A stretch of DNA of 64,000 bases, from positions 1 to 64,000 of the forward strand of contig DUDB01000046.1 in NCBI GenBank assembly GCA_012959525.1, written 5' to 3'. Positions 9,296 through 17,997 of this stretch are shown piece by piece. Below the pieces are notes generated by a model. It worked only from the letters and a program-made list of their open reading frames with translations. It did no database searches and was not told the origin of the DNA. The position numbers and the translations under genes are program-made. Numbering within the stretch: position 1 is the stretch's first letter; each line of letters starts with the position of its first letter. This DNA is from Planctomycetota bacterium. GTDB taxonomy: Bacteria; Planctomycetota; UBA1135; GCA-002686595.

Positions 9296-10579
9296 CTAGC
9301 GCGGTGCGTCGTCTTCGAGAGCCTCGATCCTCTCCTGTAGATCTGCCCAGGCGGGATGATCGGGGTTGAGGGTACGTACACGCTCCAGGCACGTCTGCGC
9401 CGCAGTCAGGCTTCCAAGGCTATCCTGTGTGGCGCGGTAGGCCGCGATCATCTCCTCGATGCGCTCCAGCTTCAGCAGGGCCGTCAGACGCGCCTCGTGG
9501 GCCGCCGGGTCGGCCGCATTCTGATCCAGGGCTGCGAGGGTGGTGGACAGCGCGGCCTCGTTGTCACCCGCCATGATCTCGGCCCAGGCCAGGCTGACCT
9601 TCAGTTCTGCGTCACCGGGCTCAAGGCGGGAAGCCACGGATAGGGCCGCGACCGCCTGGGGCCACTGGGCCAGACCGGCATGGGCCACCCCCAGCTTGCG
9701 CGCCACCTTCGGGTTCTCCGCCTCGCGCGCGAAGAGCTCCTCCAGGAGCTCCACGGCCATGGCGGTCTTGCCGCGGTCCATCAGACGCGTGGCGCGCAGG
9801 AGCAGGGCGCTCGTGCCTTTCTTGAAGACCTTCAGCTCCCTTGACCAGGGATCGTTCATGACCAGGCGCGCACCCTGACCCCGGGCGATCTCGCTCTGGG
9901 CCTGCTCTTCGCGACCCAGTTGGAAGAGGGCTTTTCCCTGGAGGCGGTGGGCGAGGGCTGCATTCGGACTCTCCATCAGTGTTGCCGACTGCAGGCGCTC
10001 CAGCGCTCGTTCCGGATCCCCTTCTTGCAAGGCCACCTGGGCCAGGCCGATCGTGCACGCGCTGTTGTCCGGATCCATGGAGAGCGCGCGCTCAAACGCC
10101 AATCGGGCTTCACCCACCTGTCCCAGGTCCAGCAAGCTCGCGCCCCGCCTGCACCAGGCGGGGGCGTAGTCCGGCTCTAGTTGATGCACCCGGTCGAGGC
10201 TCTTGAGCCCACCGTGCAGGTCACCATTTTGCATGCGCGCCAGGGCCAGGCGATATTGCACGCGAGCATCGCTCGCATCCAACTCCACGGCGGCCGTGTA
10301 GGCCGGCAAGGCCCACTCGAGCATCAGATGCGCTTCGTACAGCTGCCCCAGATCGCGCCAGGCGTGGGCATCGGTGGGGGCCTGTTTGACTGCGGCCACC
10401 GCTTCATCGATCAAGGCGATCAGCGTGGGGTCGAAACCACTCACCGCAGCGGGGACGGGCACCTCACGGGGCGTTGGCGGAGAACCCTGACCCGTGCACC
10501 CCGCGAGGAGGAGCAGGCTGCAGGTGAGCATCAGCCTGGGGACCAGGGCAGCGGGGACGGGGAAGGTGGGGTCCGACAT
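9296..10579 (-). CDS. tetratricopeptide-repeat lipoprotein
   Basis: From the ATG at 10579 the product has 427 residues. It has a lipobox Leu-Leu-Ala-Gly-Cys (Cys28) after a hydrophobic core, then a short Pro-rich linker. From about residue 50 on it is built of helix-turn-helix TPR units with the usual small/aromatic pattern ('DAHAWRDLGQLYEAH', 'YAPAWCRRGASLLDLG', 'SACTIGLAQVALQEG'). About eight to ten units run nearly to the end. It is probably a scaffold on the outer face of the cytoplasmic membrane or in the periplasm. An in-frame ATG at 10615 exists but puts 12 extra polar residues ahead of the signal. The gene precedes the FG-GAP lipoprotein by 10 bases on the same strand, and this TPR/FG-GAP/cytochrome order argues for a joint function. 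Confidence 0.85.
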   Translation of the reverse strand: MSDPTFPVPAALVPRLMLTCSLLLLAGCTGQGSPPTPREVPVPAAVSGFDPTLIALIDEAVAAVKQAPTDAHAWRDLGQLYEAHLMLEWALPAYTAAVELDASDARVQYRLALARMQNGDLHGGLKSLDRVHQLEPDYAPAWCRRGASLLDLGQVGEARLAFERALSMDPDNSACTIGLAQVALQEGDPERALERLQSATLMESPNAALAHRLQGKALFQLGREEQAQSEIARGQGARLVMNDPWSRELKVFKKGTSALLLRATRLMDRGKTAMAVELLEELFAREAENPKVARKLGVAHAGLAQWPQAVAALSVASRLEPGDAELKVSLAWAEIMAGDNEAALSTTLAALDQNAADPAAHEARLTALLKLERIEEMIAAYRATQDSLGSLTAAQTCLERVRTLNPDHPAWADLQERIEALEDDAPR

Positions 10580-10629
10580 GGGCCCGGCCAGAGTACGCCG
10601 TTCCCCGGCCCGCATGCCAGGGAGCTACC

Positions 10630-11478
10630 TTAAGGGTGGACTTGGACCGGCAGGCCCAGGTCGGCCGTGATGGCCTCCCCGCGTGCCAGCAGCTCTTCGG
10701 CGGGCAATTTGGAGAGGCGCTCCGCCCCGGGCTGGTAGACCTTGCGCTCCAAGCCGTAGAGCAGGACGTCATGCACCTTGGCTCCCGCCGCCTGGGCCGA
10801 GCGCACCAGATCGGTCCAGCACCCGTCAGATTCTTCGTCCGGGGCCAGGCCGTCCACCGCCACGCGCATGGTCTGCAAGCGGGTCCGCACTAGGTTGCTG
10901 CACTGCACCAGATTGTCGATCACCTTTTGGTCTGGTATCTCCATGCCGTTGAGCAGGTTGCGCTCAACCGGCGTCCCGCCGTCCAGCTTGAACCAAACCT
11001 CTCCGCCCCGCGCGGCCAGGCGTGTCAGGCCCGCCTGCACCTGAGGCTTGTGCACCTGGGAGCCATTGCTGATCAGGATGGTCTGCAGGTTTCCATCGGG
11101 GTCCAGCTCGTCGAGGACTCCAGCCACGAGTTCCATGCACGCGGCAAAATCCGGCGAGGTCGTGGGCTCACCGTTGCCGGAGAAGGCCACGTCGTTCACG
11201 CGTCGGGAGCCCTCGGGCACGTGGCGCTCCATCCAGTCCCCGTGCAGCAGCTCGCCGAGGAACTCCCGCAGCTCCTTCTCCAGGAGGTCGAGGTCCAGCG
11301 CGGGGCCTGAGCCCAGGGTCAGCCCCTCCACCTGACAGTATGCGCAGCGCCAGTTGCAGGCGTTGTTGGGGTTCAGGTTGATGCCCACCGAGACGCCACC
11401 GGCGCGCCGCGAGACCACGGGGTAGACGTACGTCAGCTGGGCGGCGTCTCGCTCGTGTGTTTGTGTGGTGAGGCGCAT
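10630..11478 (-). CDS. radical SAM protein (COG0731-like)
   Basis: This is a 282-residue enzyme with the iron-sulfur cluster motif C-x3-C-x2-C at Cys41, Cys45 and Cys48 (CNWRCAYC). A SAM-binding 'FSGNGEPTTSPDF' follows (about residue 99), then a strand-ending 'ISNGS'. These two sequences are characteristic of the Fe-S oxidoreductase group COG0731, whose archaeal members include the wyosine-forming TYW1. The domain is a partial TIM barrel with no flavodoxin or SPASM extension, so the substrate cannot be named. It lies 7 bases after the histone-deacetylase-like gene and 50 bases ahead of the TPR lipoprotein, so co-transcription is likely. A strong call for the superfamily; none for the reaction. 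Confidence 0.85.
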   Translation of the reverse strand: MRLTTQTHERDAAQLTYVYPVVSRRAGGVSVGINLNPNNACNWRCAYCQVEGLTLGSGPALDLDLLEKELREFLGELLHGDWMERHVPEGSRRVNDVAFSGNGEPTTSPDFAACMELVAGVLDELDPDGNLQTILISNGSQVHKPQVQAGLTRLAARGGEVWFKLDGGTPVERNLLNGMEIPDQKVIDNLVQCSNLVRTRLQTMRVAVDGLAPDEESDGCWTDLVRSAQAAGAKVHDVLLYGLERKVYQPGAERLSKLPAEELLARGEAITADLGLPVQVHP

Positions 11479-11485
11479 GGTCGAG

Positions 11486-12430
11486 TCAGTCTTCTAGGAG
11501 GCTCTGGACGTGGACCGCCGTAGAACTTGCGAGCCCCTCCAGGTCGTAACCACCCTCGAGCAGGGAAACCAGCCCGTGGCCTGTGAGTGTGCGGGCCACC
11601 TGCAGTAGGGCGCGGGTCATCTGGCCATAAGCCTCGGTGGTCAGGAGTGTGGCCGACAGGGGATCCCGCGCGTGGGCGTCGAATCCGGCGGAGACGAACA
11701 CGAGATCGGGGCGGAAGGACTCCAGGCTCGGAAGGAGCTCTCCCTCGAAGGCCTCCAGCCACTCGGCGTCTCCGCTGCCCGGGTCCTGAGGGCAGTTCAG
11801 CGTGGCGCCTTCGCCCTCTCCCAAGCCGCGCTCATCCCGCGCTCCGGTTCCCGGGTAGTGGGGGAACTGGTGCAGGCTGGCATAGAACACGCTCGGGTCG
11901 TTCTCGAACAGGTGCTGGGTGCCGTTCCCGTGGTGGACGTCCCAGTCCACGATGGCCACGCGCTGGAGGCCGTGCTCAGCCTGGGCGTGGCGCGCGGCGA
12001 GGGCGACGTTATTGAACAGGCAGAAGCCTCCTGCCAGATTGACCTCCGCATGGTGACCCGGTGGGCGGGTGGTCACGAAGGTGGATTCACAGCCCGCCTT
12101 CAGGACTTGATCCACTCCCGCTACGGCAGCGCCCGCGGCCATCAGCCCCGCGCCGTAGGATCCCGCGCTGATGGGCATGTCGACGCTGTCCACGCAGGAC
12201 TGGCCGGCCTCCACGGCGGCGAGGATGCGCGCACCGTGGTCCGGGTCGTGCACGGCCTCAAGGGCGTCGACGGGTAGGGCTTGTGGCTCGCTGAGCTCCA
12301 AGCAGTCCACCAAGCCGCTTTTGATCAGCCGATCTTCGATGGCCTGTACCCGTGCCGCACACTCGGGGTGGCCGGTGCCGGTGTCGTGCTCCGCCTGGAG
12401 CGCGCTGTGGATCCAACCGACTCGATTCAA
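11486..12430 (-). CDS. histone deacetylase family amidohydrolase (AcuC/AphA-like)
   Basis: The 314-residue protein has the arginase/deacetylase fold. Signatures in order: 'HPECAARV' near residue 21, 'RPPGHHAE' around residue 122 (the paired catalytic His), 'FCLFNNVA' next to it, and 'VDWDVHHGNGT' near residue 160 (zinc-binding Asp and His). 'SAGFDAH' near residue 247 supplies the second zinc Asp and 'LEGGYDL' near the end carries the glycine-rich loop. Members hydrolyse amides such as acetyl-lysine in acetyl-CoA synthetase or acetylated polyamines. Which applies here cannot be decided from sequence alone. It lies 9 bases after the HEAT/TPR gene and 7 bases ahead of the radical SAM gene on the minus strand. 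All zinc ligands are present, so it should be active. Confidence 0.9.
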   Translation of the reverse strand: MNRVGWIHSALQAEHDTGTGHPECAARVQAIEDRLIKSGLVDCLELSEPQALPVDALEAVHDPDHGARILAAVEAGQSCVDSVDMPISAGSYGAGLMAAGAAVAGVDQVLKAGCESTFVTTRPPGHHAEVNLAGGFCLFNNVALAARHAQAEHGLQRVAIVDWDVHHGNGTQHLFENDPSVFYASLHQFPHYPGTGARDERGLGEGEGATLNCPQDPGSGDAEWLEAFEGELLPSLESFRPDLVFVSAGFDAHARDPLSATLLTTEAYGQMTRALLQVARTLTGHGLVSLLEGGYDLEGLASSTAVHVQSLLED

Positions 12431-12439
12431 AGCCGGGCC

Positions 12440-13777
12440 CTATTCCTTCAGGTGAAAGGCGCGCCGGTACTTGGTCTCCAGCATCTCTTCGAAGGCGGGG
12501 TCTTTGGCCAGATCCCTCAGGGTCGTCATGGAGACGGGAGCAGCGCGGAGATATTCCTCCGCATCCGAGTAACGCTTGAGGCGGGCGTAGCTGCGAGCGA
12601 TGCCCAGGTGCGCTCCTCCCTTGCTGGCCAGCCCCCTCTGGAGGCTGATGGCCGTCTTGAAATCTTTGATGGCCTTCTGGTACTCGGCGATGAGGTAGTA
12701 CACGTCCCCTCGCATGGAGTAGACGGACGGCGAGGCAGGGCTGTACTTGACGCGTTCGTCGAATGATTGCAGCAGGCTGCGACGGGCGCTCTTGTCCTTG
12801 GAGCGTGCGAGCAGGACGAGGGTGCTCTCCCGCAGCGCGAGCTGGGAAGAGTCCCGTAGGTCATCCAAGGCCTTCTTGGTTGCGCCCTTCACCGTGACGT
12901 CGAACTGCGAGAGGGTGTCCAGGATCTTGACGGCGTCGTTGCCGTCCATGGCGGGCTGACAGGCCAACCGGATCAGAGCCAGAAGGTGCTCCTCTTTCTT
13001 GAGGAGTTTCCTGCTGGCGGAGTAGTAGTCCAGGAGGGGGGATACCAGGGCCGGAGCACGCTCCGTAGCCAGGAGTTGGACCACACAAGAGGGGATCTCT
13101 TCATGATCGACCTGGGCCAACCCCATCAGTAGGGAGCCGATATGGGCGATCTCCTCTTTGGCGAAGTCCGCGGACAAGAGTTCGGGCAGGTCTGGCGAAC
13201 CCAGTTGCGCCAAGGCCACAAGAGCGGCCGTGCGAACTTCGGCCTGGGCTTCCGCATGCACGCTCCGAACGCCACCGATGACCCGCTCGGGATTCGGGTC
13301 GGTGGCCAATACGAGCAGCGAGTTGACGCGCCCCTCGGGCGTTCCCCTACGGCTCGAATCCAGTAGCTGCATGCCGATGGACGGTGAGCGGAGGTCGCGC
13401 AAGACCTGGACCACCTCCATGGCGCGGAAGCGTTCGGCGCGTGATGGGCTGGGTCCGGGGAGCAGGGCCTTCAGCAGCAGAGGCGCAATCTCGGGGCCCA
13501 TCGCGATCATCTGTTTCCGGAACTTGAGTGCTTCCTCGGGCCTGACGCGCACGGTCGCAGACTCCATCTCGGCCAGAATCGCCTCGACGCCTACTTTCAG
13601 CTCGGACAGGACCTGGTCGCGCTCGGTGCGGGCCAAGCGCAGGAGATCCTCCAGGCTGCGTGTTGACTCCCCCTCGTCCTGGGTTGGGAGGCCCGGCCGG
13701 GCTCCCGCATCGTGGGTGAGGACAGGGGCGGCCAGACCGACCAAAACGAGGGTGAGGTGTCGGAGAGGGAGCTTCAT
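12440..13777 (-). CDS. exported HEAT/TPR-repeat protein
   Basis: The ATG at 13777 gives 445 residues that begin with a signal peptide ('MKLPLRHLTLVLVGLAAPVLT', cleavage near Ala-Gly-Ala). The frame is open to 13843, but the extra 22 residues precede the signal and look spurious. Residues about 35-310 are alpha-helical repeats with HEAT-type spacing ('GPEIAPLLLKALL', 'VRTAALVALAQLGS'). Residues about 350-420 contain two TPR-like units ('SPSVYSMRGDVYYLIAEYQKAIKDF', broken here only by the usual turn). It is probably a periplasmic scaffold. The gene starts a same-strand series of closely spaced genes running down to 5242. No enzymatic motif is visible. Confidence 0.75.
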   Translation of the reverse strand: MKLPLRHLTLVLVGLAAPVLTHDAGARPGLPTQDEGESTRSLEDLLRLARTERDQVLSELKVGVEAILAEMESATVRVRPEEALKFRKQMIAMGPEIAPLLLKALLPGPSPSRAERFRAMEVVQVLRDLRSPSIGMQLLDSSRRGTPEGRVNSLLVLATDPNPERVIGGVRSVHAEAQAEVRTAALVALAQLGSPDLPELLSADFAKEEIAHIGSLLMGLAQVDHEEIPSCVVQLLATERAPALVSPLLDYYSASRKLLKKEEHLLALIRLACQPAMDGNDAVKILDTLSQFDVTVKGATKKALDDLRDSSQLALRESTLVLLARSKDKSARRSLLQSFDERVKYSPASPSVYSMRGDVYYLIAEYQKAIKDFKTAISLQRGLASKGGAHLGIARSYARLKRYSDAEEYLRAAPVSMTTLRDLAKDPAFEEMLETKYRRAFHLKE

Positions 13778-13856
13778 GGGGCGGCAAGGTGATCCTTGCT
13801 CCCCCAAGGTAGTCCCCTCCACCTCCTTGTGGAAGGTGTGCACCTGTGTTGCGGCC

Positions 13857-14084
13857 CTAACTGGCGCGTCTGGGCATCGGAGTGAGGATTACATCCCGCG
13901 CCCGCTCCTGCACCATGCCCGCCGCACTGGGGGGGGCGAGGGGGCCTTCCACGCGTGCCTCCACCCCCTTGGGAAGATGCTCGGGGCGCACCTCATCCGA
14001 GGGCAGGCTTACGGCAGGCGTTGGCGTGCCGTAGATGAGCCTCAGGCGGGCTCGATTGCGGAAGATCCAGGAGTGCACATACAT
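13857..14084 (-). CDS. small hypothetical protein, 75 residues
   Basis: This short reading frame starts at an ATG (14084) and ends at a TAG. Its codons show the strong G/C third-position preference of neighbouring genes. The open frame actually continues further upstream, opposite mnmG, but that part would be antisense to a certain gene. The product is basic at the N-terminus (Arg-rich), then Pro-rich, with no membrane segment. Its stop is 79 bases upstream of the HEAT/TPR gene, so it could be the first gene of that operon. I do not recognise a family. The alternative is a chance frame in the mnmG upstream region. Confidence 0.4.
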   Translation of the reverse strand: MYVHSWIFRNRARLRLIYGTPTPAVSLPSDEVRPEHLPKGVEARVEGPLAPPSAAGMVQERARDVILTPMPRRAS

Positions 14085-14198
14085 GGGGTCGACCAGCGGG
14101 GCTGCCGGCGTTGAGTCTTGCTTGGGATTTCCGTCGCAGGGGCTGACGGCGGGGCAAGTCTGGGCTGAAATACCTGAGGAGAGCCCAGCAAGCCCGCC

Positions 14199-16091
14199 AT
14201 GACCCGCTTTACCCATCCCCACGCCACCCCGACCTCTGACGGGCAGCTTGATCTCGACCTCTTGGTCGTGGGGGGCGGGCATGCAGGAATCGAGGCGGCT
14301 CTGGCGGGGGCGCGCCTGGGCGCGCGCGTTGGCCTTCTGACCCTCGACCTGGAGCGCGTGGGGGAGATGAGCTGCAATCCGGCCATCGGTGGCCTGGGCA
14401 AGGGGCAGATCGTGCGCGAGATCGACGCCCTGGGCGGGGCGATGGGGAGAGTGGCGGACGCCACCGGGATCCAGTTTCGCATCCTCAACACGGGCAAGGG
14501 GGCGGCCGTTCAGGCCCCCCGCTGCCAGTCCGATCGCCACCGCTACCGGCAGGACGCCACCGCCCTTGTCAGGGCTCAGCCGGGTCTGGAGTTGATCGCG
14601 GGAGGGGCTCAGAGCCTGCTGCTCAGCCGCGCCGAGGATGGGCGCGATTGGGTCGTGGGTGTGCGCACGGAGGCGGGTCAGGAGATTCGCGCCGGGGCGA
14701 CGATCTTGACGACCGGTACGTTCATGGGAGCGGTGATGCACACGGGCGAGAGGACCGAGGCTGGTGGTCGGGTGGGGGAGCGTAGCGTCGATGGGTTGAC
14801 CCAGTCCCTGACCTCCCTGGGCCTGACTCTTGGTCGCCTGAAGACGGGAACCCCCCCGCGCTTGGATGGGACCACCCTCAATCCGGAGCGGATGGAAGAG
14901 CAGTTGGGTGACGCGACCCCTCAGCCCTTCTCATTCACGGCTCCCGAAGGAATCTTCCCGCCCCTGCCCCAGGTCCCGTGTCACATCACCTACACCACGG
15001 ATGCCACCCATCGGATCATCGCGGACAACATCCACCGGGCGCCCATGTACGCCGGGCGGATCAAGGGGGTAGGGCCCCGCTATTGCCCTTCGGTTGAGGA
15101 CAAGATCATGCGCTTCCCCGACCGCGATAGGCACCAGATCTTCGTCGAGCCGGAGGGACTCGACACCAATGTGGCCTACATCAACGGAGTCTCCACCTCG
15201 TTGCCTGCCGAAGTGCAAGAGGCCTTCGTGCGCACCATCCCGGGCTTGGAGGAAGCACGCTTCGAGCGCTTCGGTTACGCCGTCGAGTACGACTTCATCC
15301 AGCCCAGTCAGCTGAGTCACACCCTCGCCGTGCGCGATGTTCCGGGGCTGTTCCTCGCAGGACAGGTGAATGGGACCTCGGGCTACGAGGAGGCCGCCGG
15401 TCAGGGGCTATGGGCCGGAACCAATGCGGCCTTGTGGCTGCAGGGCCGCGAGCCGTTCGTGCTGGGTCGCCACGAGGCCTACCTCGGAGTGATGGTGGAC
15501 GACCTTATCCTCACCAATCCCAGCGAGCCCTACCGCATGTTCTCTAGCCGGGCCGAGTACAGGCTCCTGCTGCGCAGCGACAACGCCGACCGACGCCTGA
15601 CACCTCGGGCCGCACGGATCGGACTGGTCGAGACCGAGCGTGGCCAGCGGGTAGAAGCGAAGGCGGAGCGTGTACGCCAGACCCTGGCCCTCCTGGACCG
15701 GGAGCGACGGGGAGGGCACACCCTGGCCGAGATCCTGCGTCGTCCGGAGACAACCCTCGACTCTCTGGTGTCCGCTCATCCGGTCCTGGCCGGTCTGGAT
15801 CCCGACCTGATTCGAACCGTCGAGGTGGAGGTCAAGTACTCCGGGTACCTCCAGCGCCAGGAGGACAACGTGCGCCGGGCCGCCCGTCAGGAGAACCTGG
15901 CCATTCCCGACGACCTGGACTACTCCCGATTGAGTGGGCTCGGGGGAGAAGCCCGGGAGAGACTGTCTCAGATTAGGCCCGCGACCCTGGGGGCCGCAGG
16001 GAGGATCGAGGGCGTCCGGCCCCCGGACGTGGCCCTTCTGGGCGTGCACGTGGAACGGCACCGACGGCAGCGATTGCCCGCTGAGAAATGA
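14199..16091 (+). CDS. mnmG: tRNA uridine-5-carboxymethylaminomethyl(34) synthesis protein MnmG (GidA)
   Basis: MnmG is the FAD- and NADH-dependent partner of MnmE. Together they install the (carboxymethyl)aminomethyl group at C5 of wobble uridine 34 in several tRNAs. The product has 630 residues, almost exactly the family's usual length. The N-terminal FAD-binding site 'VVGGGHAGIEAALAGARLG' lies near residue 27, followed by the highly conserved 'SCNPAIGGLGKGQ' and 'GRLKTGTPPR'. 'GTSGYEEAAGQG' lies near residue 390 and the tRNA-binding helical C-terminal domain has 'EVEVKYSGYL' and 'DYSRLSGL'. No mnmE is in the window, but mnmA (32818) and an mnmC-like gene (49414) act in the same pathway. 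Monocistronic by spacing: 115 bases upstream to a divergent small frame and 364 bases downstream. Confidence 0.97.
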   Translation: MTRFTHPHATPTSDGQLDLDLLVVGGGHAGIEAALAGARLGARVGLLTLDLERVGEMSCNPAIGGLGKGQIVREIDALGGAMGRVADATGIQFRILNTGKGAAVQAPRCQSDRHRYRQDATALVRAQPGLELIAGGAQSLLLSRAEDGRDWVVGVRTEAGQEIRAGATILTTGTFMGAVMHTGERTEAGGRVGERSVDGLTQSLTSLGLTLGRLKTGTPPRLDGTTLNPERMEEQLGDATPQPFSFTAPEGIFPPLPQVPCHITYTTDATHRIIADNIHRAPMYAGRIKGVGPRYCPSVEDKIMRFPDRDRHQIFVEPEGLDTNVAYINGVSTSLPAEVQEAFVRTIPGLEEARFERFGYAVEYDFIQPSQLSHTLAVRDVPGLFLAGQVNGTSGYEEAAGQGLWAGTNAALWLQGREPFVLGRHEAYLGVMVDDLILTNPSEPYRMFSSRAEYRLLLRSDNADRRLTPRAARIGLVETERGQRVEAKAERVRQTLALLDRERRGGHTLAEILRRPETTLDSLVSAHPVLAGLDPDLIRTVEVEVKYSGYLQRQEDNVRRAARQENLAIPDDLDYSRLSGLGGEARERLSQIRPATLGAAGRIEGVRPPDVALLGVHVERHRRQRLPAEK

Positions 16092-16455
16092 TAGAAACAG
16101 GCCGCTATTTGACGGCAGAGACCCCCCCCCGCACTGCCCCGGCGGCGAGGCCCCTCCAAGGCGACCGATCCGGAGGAGAGTCCCTGCGTCCGAAAGGCCC
16201 GGACGACACTCAAAGTGGTTACTGCACAGGTAGAGTGTAGGAACCTGCAATAGGGGCGCCGGGTGCCAGTCCGCGGTCACTCCCGGGGCCATCCGGGGGG
16301 CGAGGTGGGCGCGAGCAACCCACCCAATCCCCTCCCTTAAGGTAGACTCTCACCTGGACGGAAGGTTTGAGGCTTCGGTCACCATTCCTTTCGGTCGATA
16401 GAAAGGGTGCCCCCCGGCACCCCGGATAGACTGCGTCCGCATTCAACACCCATCC
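16092..16455. other. 364-base intergenic region with two adjacent hairpins ahead of the radical SAM gene
   Basis: No convincing reading frame, tRNA or terminator with a T run was found after mnmG. Close to the downstream start are CCTTTC (16387-16392) pairing with GAAAGG (16401-16406), and GGGTGCC (16405-16411) pairing with GGCACCC (16416-16422) around a CCCC loop. The two stems share bases 16405-16406, so they compete. They end 33 bases before the ATG at 16456 and could be a leader structure. I could not match a known riboswitch; in particular I see no clear cobalamin box. Confidence 0.4.
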
Positions 16456-17997
16456 ATGAAAGTCCTCTACATCCAACGGACCCTGCCCCAGGAACCGATC
16501 GGGCCCATGTACCTGAGCCGCGCCGTCAAGGACGCGGGGCATGAGATGGAGGCCCTGTTTGTGCCGGATCCCCACTGGCTCAAGAGGATCGCGGAATACG
16601 AGCCCGACGTCATCGCCTGGTCCGTGATGACCGGCAACCACACGCCGATCTACGACCTCAACAAATTGCTCAAGACCAAGTTCGAGTTCCTCTCGATCAT
16701 GGGCGGGCCGCACGTGACCTTCGTACCCGATTGTGTCACCGATCCCAACATTGACGCCCTGTGCATTGGCGAGGGCGAGGGCGCGATCGTTGAGTTGCTT
16801 GACGCGCTGAGGGACGGCCGCGACTGGCGAGAGGTGCCGAACATTGCCTATTGCGACGATGGCGAGACCGTCGTCAAGAACCCGCTGCGCCCCCTCGTCA
16901 AGGATCTGGACTCACTGGGCATCCCCGATCGCTCGGTGATCTACGATGCTCAGTCCATCTACCGCGACAGTGGTCGAAAGGTGATCGTCACCCAGCGCGG
17001 TTGCCCGATGCTCTGCTCCTTCTGCTTCCACCACGCCTGGAAGAAGAAGATCTATGGGGCGCGCAACAACGATTACGTTCGCAAACGCTCGGTGGACCAC
17101 GTGATCGCGGAGGCCAACTCGATCCGCGAGCAGTATCCGCTGGATTTCGTTCACTTCCTGGACGACATCTTCAACATCGACAGCAAGTGGCTGACGGAGT
17201 TCTGTGAGCGTTGGCCCAAGGAAGTCGGGTTGCCCTTCGATGTGATCCTCATGGCCAACATGACCAAGGAAACCCACATCCAGCAACTCAAGGCCGCGGG
17301 CTGCATCTACGCGCGTATCGCCTTCGAGGCGGCCAACGACTACATCCGCAATACGATCTACCGCAAGAACACCGGCCGGCAGCAACTGGTGGACTCGGCC
17401 GGTTGGATCAAGAAGCACGGTATTCGCCTGGGCTCGCTCAACATGCTGGGTGCGCCCGGCGGGACCCTCGAGGACGACTTCGAGACCATCCGCCTGAACA
17501 TCGAATGCGAAGTGGATCACCCCCTGTGCTCGATCGTCCAGCCCTACCCTGAGTTTGAACTGAACGAGATCACGGAGGGGCTTGGGATCGCCGTTGCGGA
17601 CTACGAGGATTTTCCCGCCAACTTCAACCGCGAGGCCACCATCTTCGTGGACGACAAGCAGGCCATCGAGAACCTGCACAAGTGGTTCCCGATCCTCGTG
17701 CGCTTCCCCTGGCTGATGCCCGTCGCCAAGAAGACCCTGCGCTTCCGTGGCCTCCGCTACCCACTGCTGTGGAGCTACATGCTCTTCTCCGAGTGGCTCG
17801 TCACCGAGCAGAACCGTATCTATAACAAGGCGCGCGGCAAGCACGGAATGGCCCAATGGACCTGGATGGATTTCTCGGTGCGCGTGGTCAAGAAGGGCGT
17901 CGTTCGCGTGGCGGGCATGGTGGGTGCCAAGGTGGTGCATCGCATGGCGACCCGCCTGCAGATGGGGGACGAGCGCGTCGTCGCCCACATGGACTGA
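16456..17997 (+). CDS. B12-binding-domain-type radical SAM protein
   Basis: This 513-residue protein has an N-terminal Rossmann-like region (1 to about 130) of the cobalamin-binding type ('MGGPHVTF' and 'CIGEGEGAI' are the usual landmarks). The radical SAM core follows, with Cys183-x3-Cys187-x2-Cys190 (CPMLCSFC), 'VHFLDDIFN' and 'RIAFEAAND'. A helical C-terminal part (about 400-513) is rich in Trp, Arg and Lys. The base-off His motif DxHxxG was not found, as in many COG1032 proteins. Homologues act as methyltransferases or cyclases in lipid, pigment and natural-product pathways; which one applies cannot be told here. It stands alone, with 364 bases before it and 271 after, and no biosynthetic partner genes. 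Confidence 0.85.
   Translation: MKVLYIQRTLPQEPIGPMYLSRAVKDAGHEMEALFVPDPHWLKRIAEYEPDVIAWSVMTGNHTPIYDLNKLLKTKFEFLSIMGGPHVTFVPDCVTDPNIDALCIGEGEGAIVELLDALRDGRDWREVPNIAYCDDGETVVKNPLRPLVKDLDSLGIPDRSVIYDAQSIYRDSGRKVIVTQRGCPMLCSFCFHHAWKKKIYGARNNDYVRKRSVDHVIAEANSIREQYPLDFVHFLDDIFNIDSKWLTEFCERWPKEVGLPFDVILMANMTKETHIQQLKAAGCIYARIAFEAANDYIRNTIYRKNTGRQQLVDSAGWIKKHGIRLGSLNMLGAPGGTLEDDFETIRLNIECEVDHPLCSIVQPYPEFELNEITEGLGIAVADYEDFPANFNREATIFVDDKQAIENLHKWFPILVRFPWLMPVAKKTLRFRGLRYPLLWSYMLFSEWLVTEQNRIYNKARGKHGMAQWTWMDFSVRVVKKGVVRVAGMVGAKVVHRMATRLQMGDERVVAHMD

Noticed and set aside
14085-14741. Upstream part of the minus-strand frame that contains the 75-residue small gene
   Set aside because: Lies opposite the start of mnmG and has no native-like features.
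16200-16422. Cobalamin riboswitch ahead of the B12-type radical SAM gene
   Set aside because: Hairpins are present but the conserved B12-box was not found, so the call was not made.
16912-17988. 358-codon minus-strand frame opposite the B12-type radical SAM gene
   Set aside because: Antisense, with His/Gln/Val/Asp composition typical of reversed reading.
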